From Myrica gale (Eukaryota; Streptophyta; Magnoliopsida; Fagales; Myricaceae), in the NCBI GenBank assembly GCA_963930655.1, contig OZ005610.1, forward strand, positions 22,575,001-22,639,000: a stretch of 64,000 nucleotides of DNA. The letters run 5' to 3'. The translations under genes and the position numbers were made by a program. The notes below the pieces were generated by a model that had not been told where the DNA came from, ran no database searches, and saw only the letters and a list, made by a program, of their open reading frames with translations. Positions 1 to 11,935 of the stretch are shown here, piece by piece (positions within the stretch are counted from its first letter, which is position 1; every line of letters begins with the position of its first letter).

Positions 1-489
1 AGTTTGGGCAAAAATCATAGTTAGCCCCATATTTTTGAATCTAACAATTTGATACCCATAACTTTCAAAACCTATCAATCTTCGCCCCCCGTCTAAATTA
101 GACGTTAAATCAAACGGAAAAGCATGAAAAATGACCAAAATGCCCCTCCAAAATAAAATTACTAAAAAAAAAAAAATTCATTAAAAATAAAAATGATATT
201 TTTTTCAAAAATTAATATTTTTTAAATAAAACTATATTGAAACTCTATTTCAATAATATATTTATTTAAATTTATTTCTTAAATTTATATTTTATTTTAA
301 ATTTTAGCTTTGGAGGGGCATTTTGGTCATTTTGCATGAATTTCCGTCGGACTTAACACCTGATTTAGACGGGGGGCTAAGTTTGATAGGTTGTGAAAGT
401 TATGGGTATCAAATTATTGAATTAAAAAATATGAAACTAATTATGATTTTTGATTTAAAAATATAGGGACTAACTATGACTTTACCCTT
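1..489. repeat. Long-TIR foldback MITE
   Basis: The first ~160 bases are an imperfect reverse complement of ~305-489. For example the left end reads AAATCATAGTTAGCCCC and the right end GGGACTAACTATGACTTT; an inner block CCCCTCCAAA pairs with TTTGGAGGGG. Between the arms lies AT-rich DNA with no coding signal. This is the structure of a non-autonomous foldback or Mutator-like MITE. The left edge may run past the window, so no target-site duplication can be assigned. Confidence 0.75.
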
Positions 490-1870
490 TTGTTGTTTGG
501 CAAAGCACTGCAAGTCTTTAAGAAGCTTCGCGCGAAGAAACTATTATATACACTGTATGAATTGAAGTAATTAAAAGCTAATTTGGGTAGCACACGCAAA
601 GTTGAAAACTGCAAAGGCAATTATGACGTTCCTGAGATGTCCGAAAATTATTTCTATCATAAACTTTTTGACCAGAAATTGATGGCAGTACAGAAAGATT
701 GGATGGTGGTGAAGAGCTAGCGACACTTTGGCTTTGGTATCTGAAGATTGGATGGTAGTACACTGCAGGGAGACACAGTTTTGGCACCACACCAGAAGCA
801 AAGGCCAAAGGGTAAGCATTACACTTTGAGGTTGCGTGTTGGACGCAAAGCTTTTGATTATAGAGAGACGCACAGAGAGAGTGAAAGAGAGAGATATGGG
901 GGAGGGGAGGAGTTTTGTGTTGGTCTGGGGGAGGGCAGGGAGAGTCCCAAGGTGGATCCGATTCCCTCCTCTGTAATGACTACTGGAAGTCGGACTTAAG
1001 CTTCCTGTTCTCCATTTTTCCCTCACACTCCAATCCAACGGTACCCGTGATGGATTTTTCTTCTGATCGAGATCTGTGCGATTACCCACATCAATGACTT
1101 CAGGGAAGTTTGGCATGTGCATAGTGCATCTATTAAATGGAGTATGACTAATTAACAAATTATTTGTCCAATACTATAATTAATAATAGTATGTCTGTAT
1201 TTAATTTTAAAAACGTGACAAATTTTTATACGAATTTAAAGACTTTTTTTAAGCGTAAGACTCTTTTCATGTTTAAAAGATATTGAATATGCTGTGAGAG
1301 CCACGATGAATTCGTTAATGGGTTTCAAGCGTTCTCCTCCGCAGGCTGAAGGAATAGCCGCAACTTGGGACTTGGAGGCTGCTATATGGAAATATTAAGT
1401 CTGTGCGCTAGGGTAGGCTAGTTTAATTATTGTGCAGCCCATCCATGGTTGTCCTGCCATGCGTGTGGAATCAAAAAAATGTCACCAGATACCGTGAATA
1501 AGACTGCAGATCAATTTTTCATAGCAGTTTCGTTGAGTTTCCTTTGAACAACCAGGGGGAGGTTTTAGCTACGACGAAGATCTTTATGTTCCTTTTATCT
1601 AATTGGTTTATCTAAGCCTTTACTGATTTAAATTCATATGCTTTCTGGAAATGGGATTTAAAAAGCGGGCTACTCAATAATTTCCTTCCAAATAGCACTT
1701 ATGACTTCCTTGTTTTACAGGCTCAGATTGGTTGAGCATTTCCGCCCAAGCCCACTCCGTTCCATTGGAAGGACTATCCCCAAGACGTGTTGGGGGGGGG
1801 GGGGATTCACATTACTTACAAAAGTAAGAACTTGCCTGTGATTTCTGATACTCATTTTCTTTTGGGAGAT
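490..1870. other. Intergenic, no supported gene
   Basis: A minus-strand open frame of 195 codons covers 571-1158, but it matches no family I recognise and is low in complexity at its CT-rich centre (GA-rich on the plus strand around 860-950). A short direct repeat (ATTGGATGGTGGT / ATTGGATGGTAGT) lies near 699-756. A G14 run sits at about 1792-1805. The block at 1720-1790 resembles 2698-2768 (see separate entry). Confidence 0.5.
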
Positions 1871-2768
1871 TTTCCTAACTGGCAACTGGCATTTTCATTT
1901 TGTTAAGCGCCAAGCTACTCTGTTGCTCATAATGTCGCCCATTGGGCAGCTCATGAGATGGTGATAGGCAATGTTCCTACTTCTTGAATTCCTGTTTCAT
2001 GCCTATCCTTGGTTTCCACCTTGATTGTCCAGTAATAAAGTTGTTTATTTAGTTTTAAAAAAAAAGAACTTGGCAGCGCAACTAAGAAATAAGGGACCGA
2101 GTCATGCATCATGCAAAGCATGAAACAAATCTAGCCAAAGATATCATGGTGTTGCACATAATACATGCAAAATGAATGAAGTAACATCCATGCTTCCACA
2201 ATTAAAACAAACACATCAGCTCAGATTACCCAAAAACAGACTAAACTGGAGTAAACAAGCATCAGTTTGGCAAAGAAGAGTTGGTCATTCTTCGCGGGGC
2301 ACATGTTCAGCATATACTGGCCGGAATGCTCCATCAAACCCTTACAGAAGCCTTGCAAATAACAGCAAACTAATGAGTGTCCCTAAGGTGCCACCCATGC
2401 ACACTCACCTTCCTGTAGGGTAATGAACCTCTGGTCAGCTTCACTAACCCAGCTCCAATTAGTTATCCTTAAAATGGCACCTGGGATTGAACCTTAATTA
2501 AGGTGCTCCTTCCAAACTCTTTGGTTCTGGCCAATCCCTTATTAGCTTAGCAGGACTACACTAGCTTTGTATGGCTTAGTTTACAACGATAAGGTCAGCG
2601 GTTGAGATGCAAGGGAAGCTGAGGATAATTAGATTGTTGAATAAATCTCTCCTTGCCAACCACCCTATCTATTTCCTCCGCTGCTTTTCGTAGCTGCTCG
2701 TGTTGGTTCAGCATTTTTGACAAAGCCCGCTCCGCTGCATTGGAATTTGGAAGGATCATCCACAGATC
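1720..2768. repeat. Diverged direct duplication (1720-1790 and 2698-2768)
   Basis: The two blocks share the pattern GGTT-AGCATTT...AAGCCC-CTCCG-T-CATTGGAA followed by GGA..ATCC, about 70 bases at roughly 75 percent identity by eye. On the minus strand the right copy lies in an open frame of about 35 codons (2665-2785) behind an AG acceptor-like site, so it may be an old exon of the unresolved minus-strand gene starting near 5648. The left copy has lost its frame. Confidence 0.35.
1860..2068 (+). mobile_element. 5'-truncated LINE remnant (RNase H C-terminus and A-tail)
   Basis: Reading plus, about 1900-1960 carries the typical end of the plant L1 RNase H domain: a VKRQA stretch followed, after a frameshift, by SVAHNVAHWAAHE, matching the R-x-x-N-x-V-A-H-x-x-A signature. 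A short AT-rich 3' UTR (CAGTAATAAAGTTGTTTATTTAG) follows and ends in an A-rich run at about 2057-2067. It is a dead, heavily 5'-truncated insertion. Confidence 0.6.
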
Positions 2769-5012
2769 CAACCTCTAATTCCTGCATAAATAAGAACCAT
2801 ATTGTATTCAACATGCAAGCCGTTAATATGTATAATGTGTAAAACATGATCCACTGACTTTTGGATAACCTTCAAAGCATTTCTGACAACCTTCTTGTGG
2901 CCATCTAGTTCTAGTGGCTTCAAGATTGTCATGTAATCCAAAACTAACAACAAAAAGAATAAACGTACAAAATCATAGCAAAGTGCACTTGATTATGTTC
3001 GTGTTCTTCAAAATAAGGCCCTCCATCCTCTCTTTCTTTACTGCAGTACCTTTTGTTGAAGTACATCATCATCCTCATAACATTCTAGTAAAATGTTAGG
3101 CAACTGTTCTCTTATTCATCCCCATGCCACATGACCTGCCATCTCCAGAGCCTTTACACTGTTGTAAATCAAATGGACAGGATTATCAGCTCATCATTTC
3201 TCTAAGCACATAGGTACCTGTTGTGATGTGTGACTAATTTATGTTGAATAGTAAAGGGAAAGATAAAAAAAAAATATAGGACAACGAATTTTTAAACCGT
3301 ACCTTTCGTATTCCATTTTGCACGCCGCAAGCCCATAAAACAAAAGGAAAGTGTCAATTTAGCTTTCAAGCAGCATTTGGTAGGAAATAACTAGCAACCG
3401 TGCATGTGAAATATTGTTCCAGTAATATAAGCAGCACAAACAGGGAAGAAATGAGCTGTGCAAGAATCTCCTCATAGACAATAGCAATTAGCTTAAGCTA
3501 TTGCAATCCCCTACAATAAAGCAATAATCATATGATGGGAAGTAAGCTATGCAGGTTGACATATGATGAGTGCAGCCACTATAAATATGGCATGTGATGG
3601 ATCCTTTTCAACCTGCAAGATTCAGGTGATGGATGTGGTAGTGATGGTGGTGGCAATTGACATGAACTGAGAAGGAACACAACTGTCAAAGATAGCAAAA
3701 TCGGGGTTAACTTTGGAGAGCAGGACAAATGTAAAAAACTCTGCTGCAACTTAATCTCTAAAAACTAGTTCAAATAACTAATAGGGAGATGGAGAAGGGC
3801 CAATTCACATGTAATTTTCTGCCTCTAGCACCAATAGGACAAATTCATTTTAGTTAAATAACAGGGTGATAGAGGAAAAAATCTCACAGAAACCAGACAC
3901 AGTAACAACATATGACAGTAAAAGAGAAATAGACAACCAAAAAAAAAATTGGATGATCCTCTTTCTTGAGCCACAACATCTGCAATAGGCTCAGGATAGA
4001 CTACACACAGAGAGAGAGAGAGAGAGAGAGAGTTTCTAGGAAAGAGTTCTTGAGGCGCATGAGAATTGGTTGATCTATGAGAGGGGTCAAATTTGAAAGC
4101 TTAACTGGATCTATTACTCTCTCTTTCCCAACATTTTATTCAGTAATAGAAATGATAACATAATGTCACAAAAGAAAAAGTCCTAGTCTAAATAGTCGTC
4201 CTATTCTTCCATGAGAAGTTGCTATGAGATGCCTAAAGCACCTAGTCGGTGCACAAGCTAGAATTGAGGCTCCAAAGCTACAATCTAACAGTTCAGATCC
4301 CTCATTAGAAGCCAAAGTTGCTTTTCTTCCAAGGCTTTGATTGGAAATAGAGGTTCAAAAGACTAAAGCCAAAATTAAAATCCTTTTCAAAGACATACAA
4401 GCATAGATTCTTCAACAAGTATGTCAACTAACATCATTCAAAACGAGGAACACAATCCCTCAATATACCCAATTATAGACTTCTTGAGTTCTCCACTAAC
4501 AGCAGGAAAATAAAAAAATATGAAGATCCATACTTTCAACATTCTCATTGGTACCAGATCATTGAGACACTTTGTTTCCCTGTCAAAATTAACAAAGTTC
4601 TACATATATTTGACATAAAATAAAACTTAAACCCATTAAATAAAAAAGATGAAAAATTACGCAAAATAAGTATCTGATAGAAATCAAATTGTTCATAATG
4701 CCCATGTATTGGTGTCAGAATCCCCCAGCTTCAAGATTCAGATCTGTCAAGTTTTAATTAGGTGGTTCTTCCAAGAAGTTATACATGGAACCCTTAGATG
4801 AAGGCCTGTTGTTATGCCTATAGTAGAACTCTTTCGTTTAATTAACTACCTCATTTAAGAAGAGAAAGAACACAGACTGGTACAATGTCAAGGGTTGATG
4901 TTTATTTAGCTTGTAAATATCTCGTTTCTTCGCAAAACAAGTTCTACGGCACTTCCAGCTGATCAAAAGTCGACATGGTAAAAACAATTGGAAAAACAAG
5001 CACTATTGAATG
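2069..5012. other. Intron-like or intergenic DNA with a GA microsatellite
   Basis: AT-rich sequence without a convincing full gene. A (GA)n tract lies at about 4011-4032. Minus-strand open stretches at 2756-2953 and 2665-2785 look more codon-like than their surroundings but have no recognisable domain. The block 4470-4590 resembles 5020-5130 on the minus strand (shared TTTTTTA.TT.CCCTGCTGTTA), indicating a local duplication. The region could be introns and minor exons of the gene beginning at 5648. Confidence 0.35.
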
Positions 5013-5648
5013 TCAATCTTGTCCATAACAGCAGGGAACTAAAAAGTCAAAGATTGGTAGTTTCAAATTGTCACTGGTGCCCAGTTGTTCAGATACTCTG
5101 TTTTCACTTTCACTGGCAGGATCAAGTTTAGCCCTACTAAGAAGAAGAAGAAGCAACTTGACTTTCAAGACGGAACTTAAAGGAATGCAGTGTATGGAAA
5201 CGAAAGACACAATAACGATGACTTAAACACGTACAACCTCGGTATGCCTCTTCCTTCATCGGAAGGGTTTGTCCAAACAAAAAAGAACACGGGGATTATA
5301 ATCCATGAGAGAGGAAAAAAAAGGGGCGAAGACCGATTAAGCGAAAATATTCCTGGTGTATAGCAATGAGCAAAACAATGCAAATATTTCATTTCAGTCA
5401 AATTTCAAACTTTGACCAGCACTGTTAATCAGCAACCATTAGAGCTCCAAAACACAAATTATACTCATTAATTTGACAGAAAATTAATGAGGTACTCACA
5501 TCGTAACCAGAGGTTTTAACTCCACAGTGTTGAGTGGCAGACGATGAGAGTGAAGAGTGGCAAGCAGGTGACGACAGCGGAGAGGATCGAATTTAGCGGT
5601 TAGGGTTCGGCGAGGAAAACAAGGAAGAGGAAGAGTCAAGGAAGCCAT
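5013..5648 (-). CDS. 5' exons of an unresolved gene with a possible plastid transit peptide
   Basis: A start codon at 5646-5648 opens 49 codons beginning MASLTLPLPCF. The stretch is rich in Ser, Thr, Leu, Arg and His and poor in acidic residues, as chloroplast transit peptides are. The frame runs into a good donor (AT|GTGAGT, exon end 5500). A candidate second exon begins at 5136 after a polypyrimidine acceptor (TTCTTCTTCTTAG), stays in phase, and continues with RAKLDPASESENR to a stop near 5013; a later donor may exist instead. I recognise no domain, so the product is unknown. The start lies 100 bases beyond the stop of the upstream TNL gene and both are on the minus strand. Confidence 0.35.
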
Positions 5649-5747
5649 CCAATTAGTACTAGCCTCGTCCAAAGCTGAGCTTAATCTTCTTGGCTGCCAA
5701 GCTTGGGTAGTCGGTGGCGATTGAGGCCTCAACAAGACTGCACTGAC

Positions 5748-8700
5748 TCAACAGTCTAGAAGTTCATCGCTATCCGTTTCCTCATCACTATCCGTTCCCC
5801 AAGGAAAATCAGAAGGGTATTGCTCATAGTATTTAGAATGTAAACCATGCGGAGCAACGGTACTGTAGAACTGCGAAGCGTCGTCCTCGTAGACTAACCG
5901 CACCCTGCAATCTTTTACATCCACAGGTGGGTCTTCCAATTCCTCGAAAGAAATGTCACTTTTTGTTTCTTCAGCGGGGAAGTAATGAGAACGATATTTG
6001 TGTTTAAATTCCATTAGAGGAACAACTGAAGCCCTAATGGAGCTGCTACATCTATCCCAATTATTCGGGTGTTCCAGAAACCACGTAGCTGGTACAAAGG
6101 CCCAAAATCCAATTGGCCCAACACGAGGGACTACAGGAGCCCACAGGAATAAGGGTTCTGATGGAATACCTTCATCCCTCTCAAAAATACAAGCAAAAGG
6201 TAGAAGAGGAACTTCCCCTAGGTAAAAATTCTGACTATCCCAAGCATGGCCATAGAATTCAAAAACAAAAAACAAAGAGCATCCCTTCAACTCTCTATCA
6301 TCCTTCAATTTCGGACCATACATGCGGAGGATGAAGAAGTCAATAACCTGTAAAATTTTAAAAAGAAAAAAACCAAAAGAGATGTTAATTTATAGTAATT
6401 TAAAGGAGAAAAGATACTTTTTCATACACTTTGTATCATAAACTTCCGTATTTGAGATATTGCATCCACAAATTACTCATCTCTAATACAATGCATTGTC
6501 TGTCTGTTTTTTTCCATCAAATTGGACGAGAATTGTCTTCTTCTTTTTTTAACGAAATGATGATTATGCTCTTAAATCATGCGATGACTTTTTTTTAAGG
6601 GCGTACTTAATATTTCGTATTTTTTTAAAAAAATCAATTTCAATCTATTTTGACGAAAAAAATTAGATTGATGGTGTAATGTGTTAGGGATGTGTAGTTT
6701 GTGGGAGCAATATCTCAAACGTGGTAGTGTATGGTGCAAAGTGCAAAACACGTGGTAGTTCCTGGATAAAAAAAAAGTATTTTTACCTTTAAGAAATAAC
6801 CTCTCGCATTAGAAATTTGAAAAACCTATTATGCAACTTTTGTATCTATCAATTAGGCTTGTCCAAAAAACCGGTCGGACCGGGTTTGACCCAAATCGGT
6901 TGACTTTTTTGAAACCGGGTTGATCGGACCGGTAAACCGGTGTATTCCGGTCCGGTTCCGGGTTACCCTCATGAAAACCCGGGACCGGACCGGAGTATAC
7001 CTCTCCAAACCGGAAATTGGCCCAAAATGGCATGGCCCAACCCAAAACCGGCCCAAAATGGCATGACCCAAACCGACCCAAACCGGCCCGGATAAACCGG
7101 AAACTGGACCGGACCGGTCCGGTCCGGTCTATATACTTTAAAAAAGTTCCGGTTTGGCCATCCAAACCGGACCGAACCGGTCCGGACCGGATGTTGGACA
7201 ACCCTACTATCAATTAGCAACATAGATATAAAAGAGAGAGACTCACTTGCAACTGTCTAGCCGAGAGACTCTCTTCACATCTCAAACGGTCTAGTAATGT
7301 TACGGAGGAACGGGTAGTAATTGTGTTGTTGAACCATTCGGGGATTCCACTAGCTGCCAACGAAGCGCCAGTCATTAGAAATTCAAATATAGCCCTTCCC
7401 TGTTTCAAAGCATTGTGAATAAATAACCATCAGCATCCATAAATATATGAATGAATGAATTTTGTTTCTTTCTTTCCAAGAGGAAGGATCAAAGAGAGAG
7501 AGAGAGATCACCTTCACAAATTTCAACCCTGTAAGATGTTCGCTCAGTCCAAAGTACAAGACATCGCCACCATGTTCATTGTCATAATTAATACACAACC
7601 CTTCGAGAAAGTTTCTTTCACAATCAATCTCCTCCTCGCCGTGAAAAATTCTCCCGATAATTTGTTTTTCATGTGATTCGGGACTGTTATTAAACCATAG
7701 ACAAGATCCGCGGAAGGGATGTAAGCTTTCTTCTGATAACCAGCAACCATCGGAGCACAATTTCCCTGATTTAGCTGGTAGATCAGAACGTCCTGAAACC
7801 TTTATCTCTCCGAAGTTCTTCGGAAGTAGATTGGGTGATGGTAATTTTGTTATAGCACTATCATTTGCATTAAACACGTTCAGACGTTTCAATCCACTCA
7901 GATCTGGAAATTCCTCAAGTCTTGAGCAACCTTTTAAATTCAAGTTCCAAAGGCTAGATAAACTATTAAATGGTGGAAACTCTTTAGGTAGAGTGTAATC
8001 CAAGTTAAGCATTTGCAAAGATGTCATTCCCACTATTCCAGGAAACTTTTCAAGTTGTGAACACTCGCTAAGACTAAATACTCTAAGGGATTCCAAGTCA
8101 GTCATGTCTAGTGGAAGACTTTTAAGACTTATGCAACAACTAATATCCCATACTATAAGCCTTTTGAGAACTAAAATAGAAGGATCGATCTCAGACAAAC
8201 TTGCGCAATATGAAAGATTCAGAGACTGAAGATTTGATATTTCTGTGAAGTCGGGATGACTTTTAAGACTTACGCAATATGTTAGATCCAATACTTCAAG
8301 CCGTTTGAGAACTCCAATCGATTGATGGATCTGAGACAAACTACCACAGCAGGAAAGATCGAGAAACTCAAGATTTGGAATTTCTGTGAAGTCTGGCGTC
8401 TTCATCAAGCTAAAACACCAACCCAAGTCTAATCGTTTCAAACTGCCAAAACTCTATAACCAAAACCCAAACCAAGAAATAATTCAATAAAGCTACAAAC
8501 TAAAGAATTTTTTTTTAATTTAATATACACAATTGCATAAAGGAAAATCTTACTTTTGTTCCCTTCCATAGCTCTGTGATGTCGCTGCCATGCATGCTGA
8601 GTTCAACAAGATTATTTGCTTGGAAATTAGTGGGTAAGGATTTTAAAGGATATCCATCCCATTTCAAGATGCGTAGTTCCTTAGCTGGTATGGACTCCAA

Positions 8701-10873
8701 AGGATGTCTATGCCCTACCATTGTGCATAACTTGTCCCATAGATTTTCTACAAGAATTATGTTGTCAAGCTTTAGAATTCTCAAATTTTTCATCTTTGTG
8801 AATCCTTCAATACTCAATCGTTCCTTTTTATCTAGAGGCAATTGTAGGACTATGCCTTCAACTGCATTTGTTCCCTGCAGATCAAGAACAAAAGATCAAT
8901 TGTATTATAGAAATATTCAATAAATGCTTAATTTCAAGAATTGGTTTAAAAAAAATACTTGCTCTACGTTATTGTCTTGACGAATCAACTTACAGTATTA
9001 TTCTTCAACACATGAAGAACATCCTCATAATGCCACAATCTACTGCGCTGGCCAGGTTCCATGGGAGATTCGCGTCGAACTATTTCTTTACCCATTTCTT
9101 GTAACAAATCATGCATTCCCAATTTTCTAGAACGTGTAGTTATAAGGGACTTATTCATTAGAACGTCAATATTGATACCTGGATAGTAGCCAAAGCTTTC
9201 TAATATATCCATTAGCACATTATCCAATACATCACCTTTAAAGAAGCATGCAATATCCAAGAATAATTTTTTCTGCAAATCTTCCAGTCCATCAAAACTT
9301 ATTTCAAGTACATCCAAGATTTCTTTCCTAGGATTTCCATTCAGTTGATCCAAGGCACTTTTCCAAGCATCTGTTGTTCTACCAAACAAAAAAGAACCCA
9401 AAACTTTAAGAGCTAAAGGAAGGCCTTGAGCGTATTTTATAAAACCATCAGACAAATCCACATAATTTTTTTCGGGAAGAGGTTTCTTGAAGGCTGACAA
9501 ACTAAATAGTTTTAAAGCTTCATCATTGTTTAGCACCTTAATCTCATAGAGATAATCCACATGTCTTTTAAATAAATGATTATCTCTGCTTGTCATAATA
9601 ATTCGACTCCCTGGACCAAACCAATCATGGCTTCCTGCTAATGCTTCAAGCTGTGTTTCTGCATCCATATCATCAAGAATAACAAGAATCTTTCTACATT
9701 GCATTCTGTTTCCTATCACATTGATTCCCCCACGAACATCATTTATATGTATTTCTTTTGCCATGAGGATTTCAGAAATAAGTTGGTTTTGTAAAGATAC
9801 TAGACCATGCTTTTCTGTTTTTTCTCTTATATGACTAATAAAGCTGCTCGCTTCAAATTGATAAGAAACTCTATCATAAATAACTTCTGCAAGAGTTGTC
9901 TTACCGATGCCCCCCATACCACAAATCCCTATAAAGCGAACATCATCTAATCCCATGCCAAGTAAGTTCATCATTTCTTCTGTCGGAGAGTCTATTCCAA
10001 CAAGTTTCTTGTAAATACACGAGAGTCTACTATTCAAATGACTGAATATACTTGCAGTTATTTCTTCAACCACAGTTGATTCAAGCCTGAAAAAAGTATG
10101 GGACAACAAATTTGGATGAGACAGTGATAGCTACGAAGATATTTTTTTATTAAAAAAAAGCTTCTTTGAGGAGACAAAATGAAAGAAAGAAACTCAAAAC
10201 AAGTTGCTAATTCAATTCCTAGGATTTAGTTCGATTATGCGTGATGATAATCAGTGGGAAAGTCGGTCATGTTTTATTGCAGCAAGTTATATATGACAAT
10301 GATATATAACAGTCTCAACAAAATTCTTATAGTTTCCAACTACTCTATATATATTTCTGTAAGAAAAACAAAACGTTACCTCCCTTGTAAATCCCATCCA
10401 GAGATATACCCCACTTGATTCAAAGCCGCTTTCCACTTTTGTATCATATGCATGTCAATTTGGGAGTGCTTAGCAAAAGCTTCACCAAAATTACCCGTCT
10501 GATTCCGTACATCATGGGGATCCACATGGTAGAAAACAGGCAAAATTGTTAACCCTATCTCTTTCGCACATTTGATGATCTCGGTAAGTTCAATCAAGCA
10601 CCACTTGGAGGAGGCATAGTTTGGTGAGATAATGACGACTGCATATTTAGATTCTTGTATTGCTTTCAAGAGCTCCTCAGAAAAATATTTTCCTCGCGGG
10701 AGGTTTTCATCGTCCCTGAAAGTAAGAATACCTTTTCGTTTCAAAGCAGCATATAGATGGTCAGTAAAGCCCTTGCGCGTATCTTGACCGTGGAAACTCA
10801 GGAAAACTTCTTGTCTCCATCTAGAGGTCGGAGAAGAAGATGAAGAAGCTAGTTGAGTGGTCGAGGATGCCAT
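5748..10873 (-). CDS. TIR-NBS-LRR (TNL) immune receptor with C-terminal C-JID, six exons
   Basis: Intracellular NLR receptor of the TIR class. Exons: 10873-10380, 10086-8994, 8874-8554, 8453-7512, 7399-7247, 6347-5748. All junctions are GT-AG and in phase, giving 1200 residues. Exon 1 is the TIR domain (about residues 19-165) with VFLSFHGQDTRKGF and the SSKWCLIEL motif whose Glu95 matches the NADase catalytic glutamate of plant TIRs. Exon 2 is NB-ARC: P-loop GMGGIGKTT (221-229), kinase-2 LVILDDMD, RNBS-B GSRIIMTSRD, GLPLAL and MHD (489-491). Exons 3-4 hold about a dozen leucine-rich repeats (about 530-880). The rest resembles the post-LRR C-JID, including GIPEWFNN in exon 5. All signature motifs are present, so the gene looks functional. 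The M at residue 1 was chosen because the longer upstream frame lacks TIR-like sequence. The ligand cannot be inferred. Confidence 0.93.
6415..6775. repeat. Foldback MITE in TNL intron 5
   Basis: Left arm around 6425-6500 (ACTTCCGTATTTGAGATATT GC..CCACAAA) pairs with the right arm around 6690-6770 (TTTGTGGGAGCAATATCTCA AACGTGG). The centre is AT-rich. It lies entirely inside the last intron of the TNL gene, so it should be spliced out. Exact ends and target duplication are unclear. Confidence 0.6.
6854..7206. mobile_element. CCGG-rich non-autonomous hAT element with perfect 8-bp TSD
   Basis: The element begins TAGGCTTGTCCAA and ends TTGGACAACCCTA, so its ends are inverted repeats. It is flanked on both sides by CTATCAAT (6846-6853 and 7207-7214), an exact 8-bp target-site duplication as made by hAT transposases. 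The 353-bp body is packed with CCGG and GGACCGG words, giving strong self-complementarity and many potential CG/CHG methylation sites. Open frames on both strands are by-products of this composition. It sits inside TNL intron 5, near the foldback MITE. Confidence 0.9.
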
Positions 10874-11212
10874 CGGAGAGATACAAAGCTCGTTTAAGGC
10901 AAGGCTAATTTGTGGACTTAGAGTGCGAGGATCTGAGTGGAAGGCGGGGGAGAGAGGGTCTAAACTTAATACTAGAAATAACATGCAATTCCATGGAATT
11001 ATGCGCCGTTCTTTGACTGATTAATGATCCGGCCTTGAAACTATAAAACTATATATTAAGCCGTTTTAAAAAAATTGCAGACGGTAATTGGTCAACAGGA
11101 TGAAACGTCCAGCTGGGTGCAAACGTTGCTGTCAAATGCATGTGCAAAGTGATGAGATTTCGTTGTTTTCAATTTTCATTCCCTTCTTACCTACCGATAT
11201 ATATATATATAT
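10874..11212 (-). promoter_or_regulatory. Upstream region of the TNL gene
   Basis: Sequence immediately 5' of the TNL start. No clear TATA box was assigned; a TA-rich tract lies at about 11196-11213. The in-frame extension from 10984 to 10873 adds 37 residues that do not look like a TIR N-terminus and is taken as 5' UTR. Confidence 0.35.
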
Positions 11213-11580
11213 AAAGATTATAAATCCCTTATTCTGCGGAGTGGAAACGTGATTGAGAACTTATAAGGAAACTTCCAGCTAGCTTGCCATTTTTTATGTT
11301 CAGATCTTACGCGTCTTCCCGAGACTTTTCATAAACAAATCTAAGATTGAAAGGTCTTGGGAGACCAATTTCACTGGAGTAGAATTTGGGGGCTTATAAA
11401 GATTATAAATCCCTTATTCTGCGGAGTGGAAACGTGATTGAGAACCTATAAGGAAACTTCCAGCTAGCTTGCCATTTTTTATGTTCAGATTTTACACGTC
11501 TTCCCGAGACTTTCGTAAACAAATCTAAGATTGAAACGTCTTGGGAGACCAATTTCACTGGAGTAGAATTTGAGGCGCTA
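11213..11580. repeat. Tandem duplication, 2 x ~184 bp
   Basis: The block starting AAGATTATAAATCCCTTATT near 11213 recurs starting near 11400. The two copies differ at only a handful of positions (for example AACTTATAAGG versus AACCTATAAGG, TCTTACGCG versus TTTTACACG) and are directly adjacent, which implies recent unequal crossing-over. No coding function is visible. Confidence 0.9.
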
Positions 11581-11584
11581 AAAT

Positions 11585-11935
11585 GCAAGCAAAATTAAAA
11601 TTTGGTCACTAAATTTTAATACCGCTGACAAAATGGTCACTATTTTTTTAACTTTTTGATCACTGGGAATATGTAGTGATGACTTTTCACTCCATCTGTC
11701 AAACCTCCGTTAATTTTTAACGAGAATAGCGGTCGACCGGTTTTGTTTACTATTGCGGTAATGACAACTTACAGCGGTCGACCGTCTATTCCGTAAAAAA
11801 TTAACGGAGGTTTGACGGATGAAGTGAAAATTCACCACTACAAGTTCTCAGTGACCAAAAAGTAAAAAAAAAAATTAGTGACCATTTTGTCAGCGATACT
11901 AAAACCTAGTGACCAAATTTTTAATTTCTCAAAAT
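11585..11935. repeat. Long-TIR foldback MITE
   Basis: Left arm 11590-11735 (AAATTTGGTCACTAAATTTT ... CCTCCGTTAATTTTTAACG) is the reverse complement, with mismatches, of 11795-11930 (AAAAATTAACGGAGGTTTGA ... TAGTGACCAAATTTTTAATT). The central loop carries the inverted pair GCGGTCGACCG. Non-autonomous; no coding sequence. Confidence 0.85.

Noticed and set aside
571..1158. 195-codon minus-strand open frame
   Set aside because: No recognisable family; much of it is CT-rich low complexity and an overlapping frame is open too.
6809..7223. Overlapping long open frames on both strands rich in Arg, Pro, Gly
   Set aside because: They arise from the CCGG-rich composition of the hAT element and are not genes.
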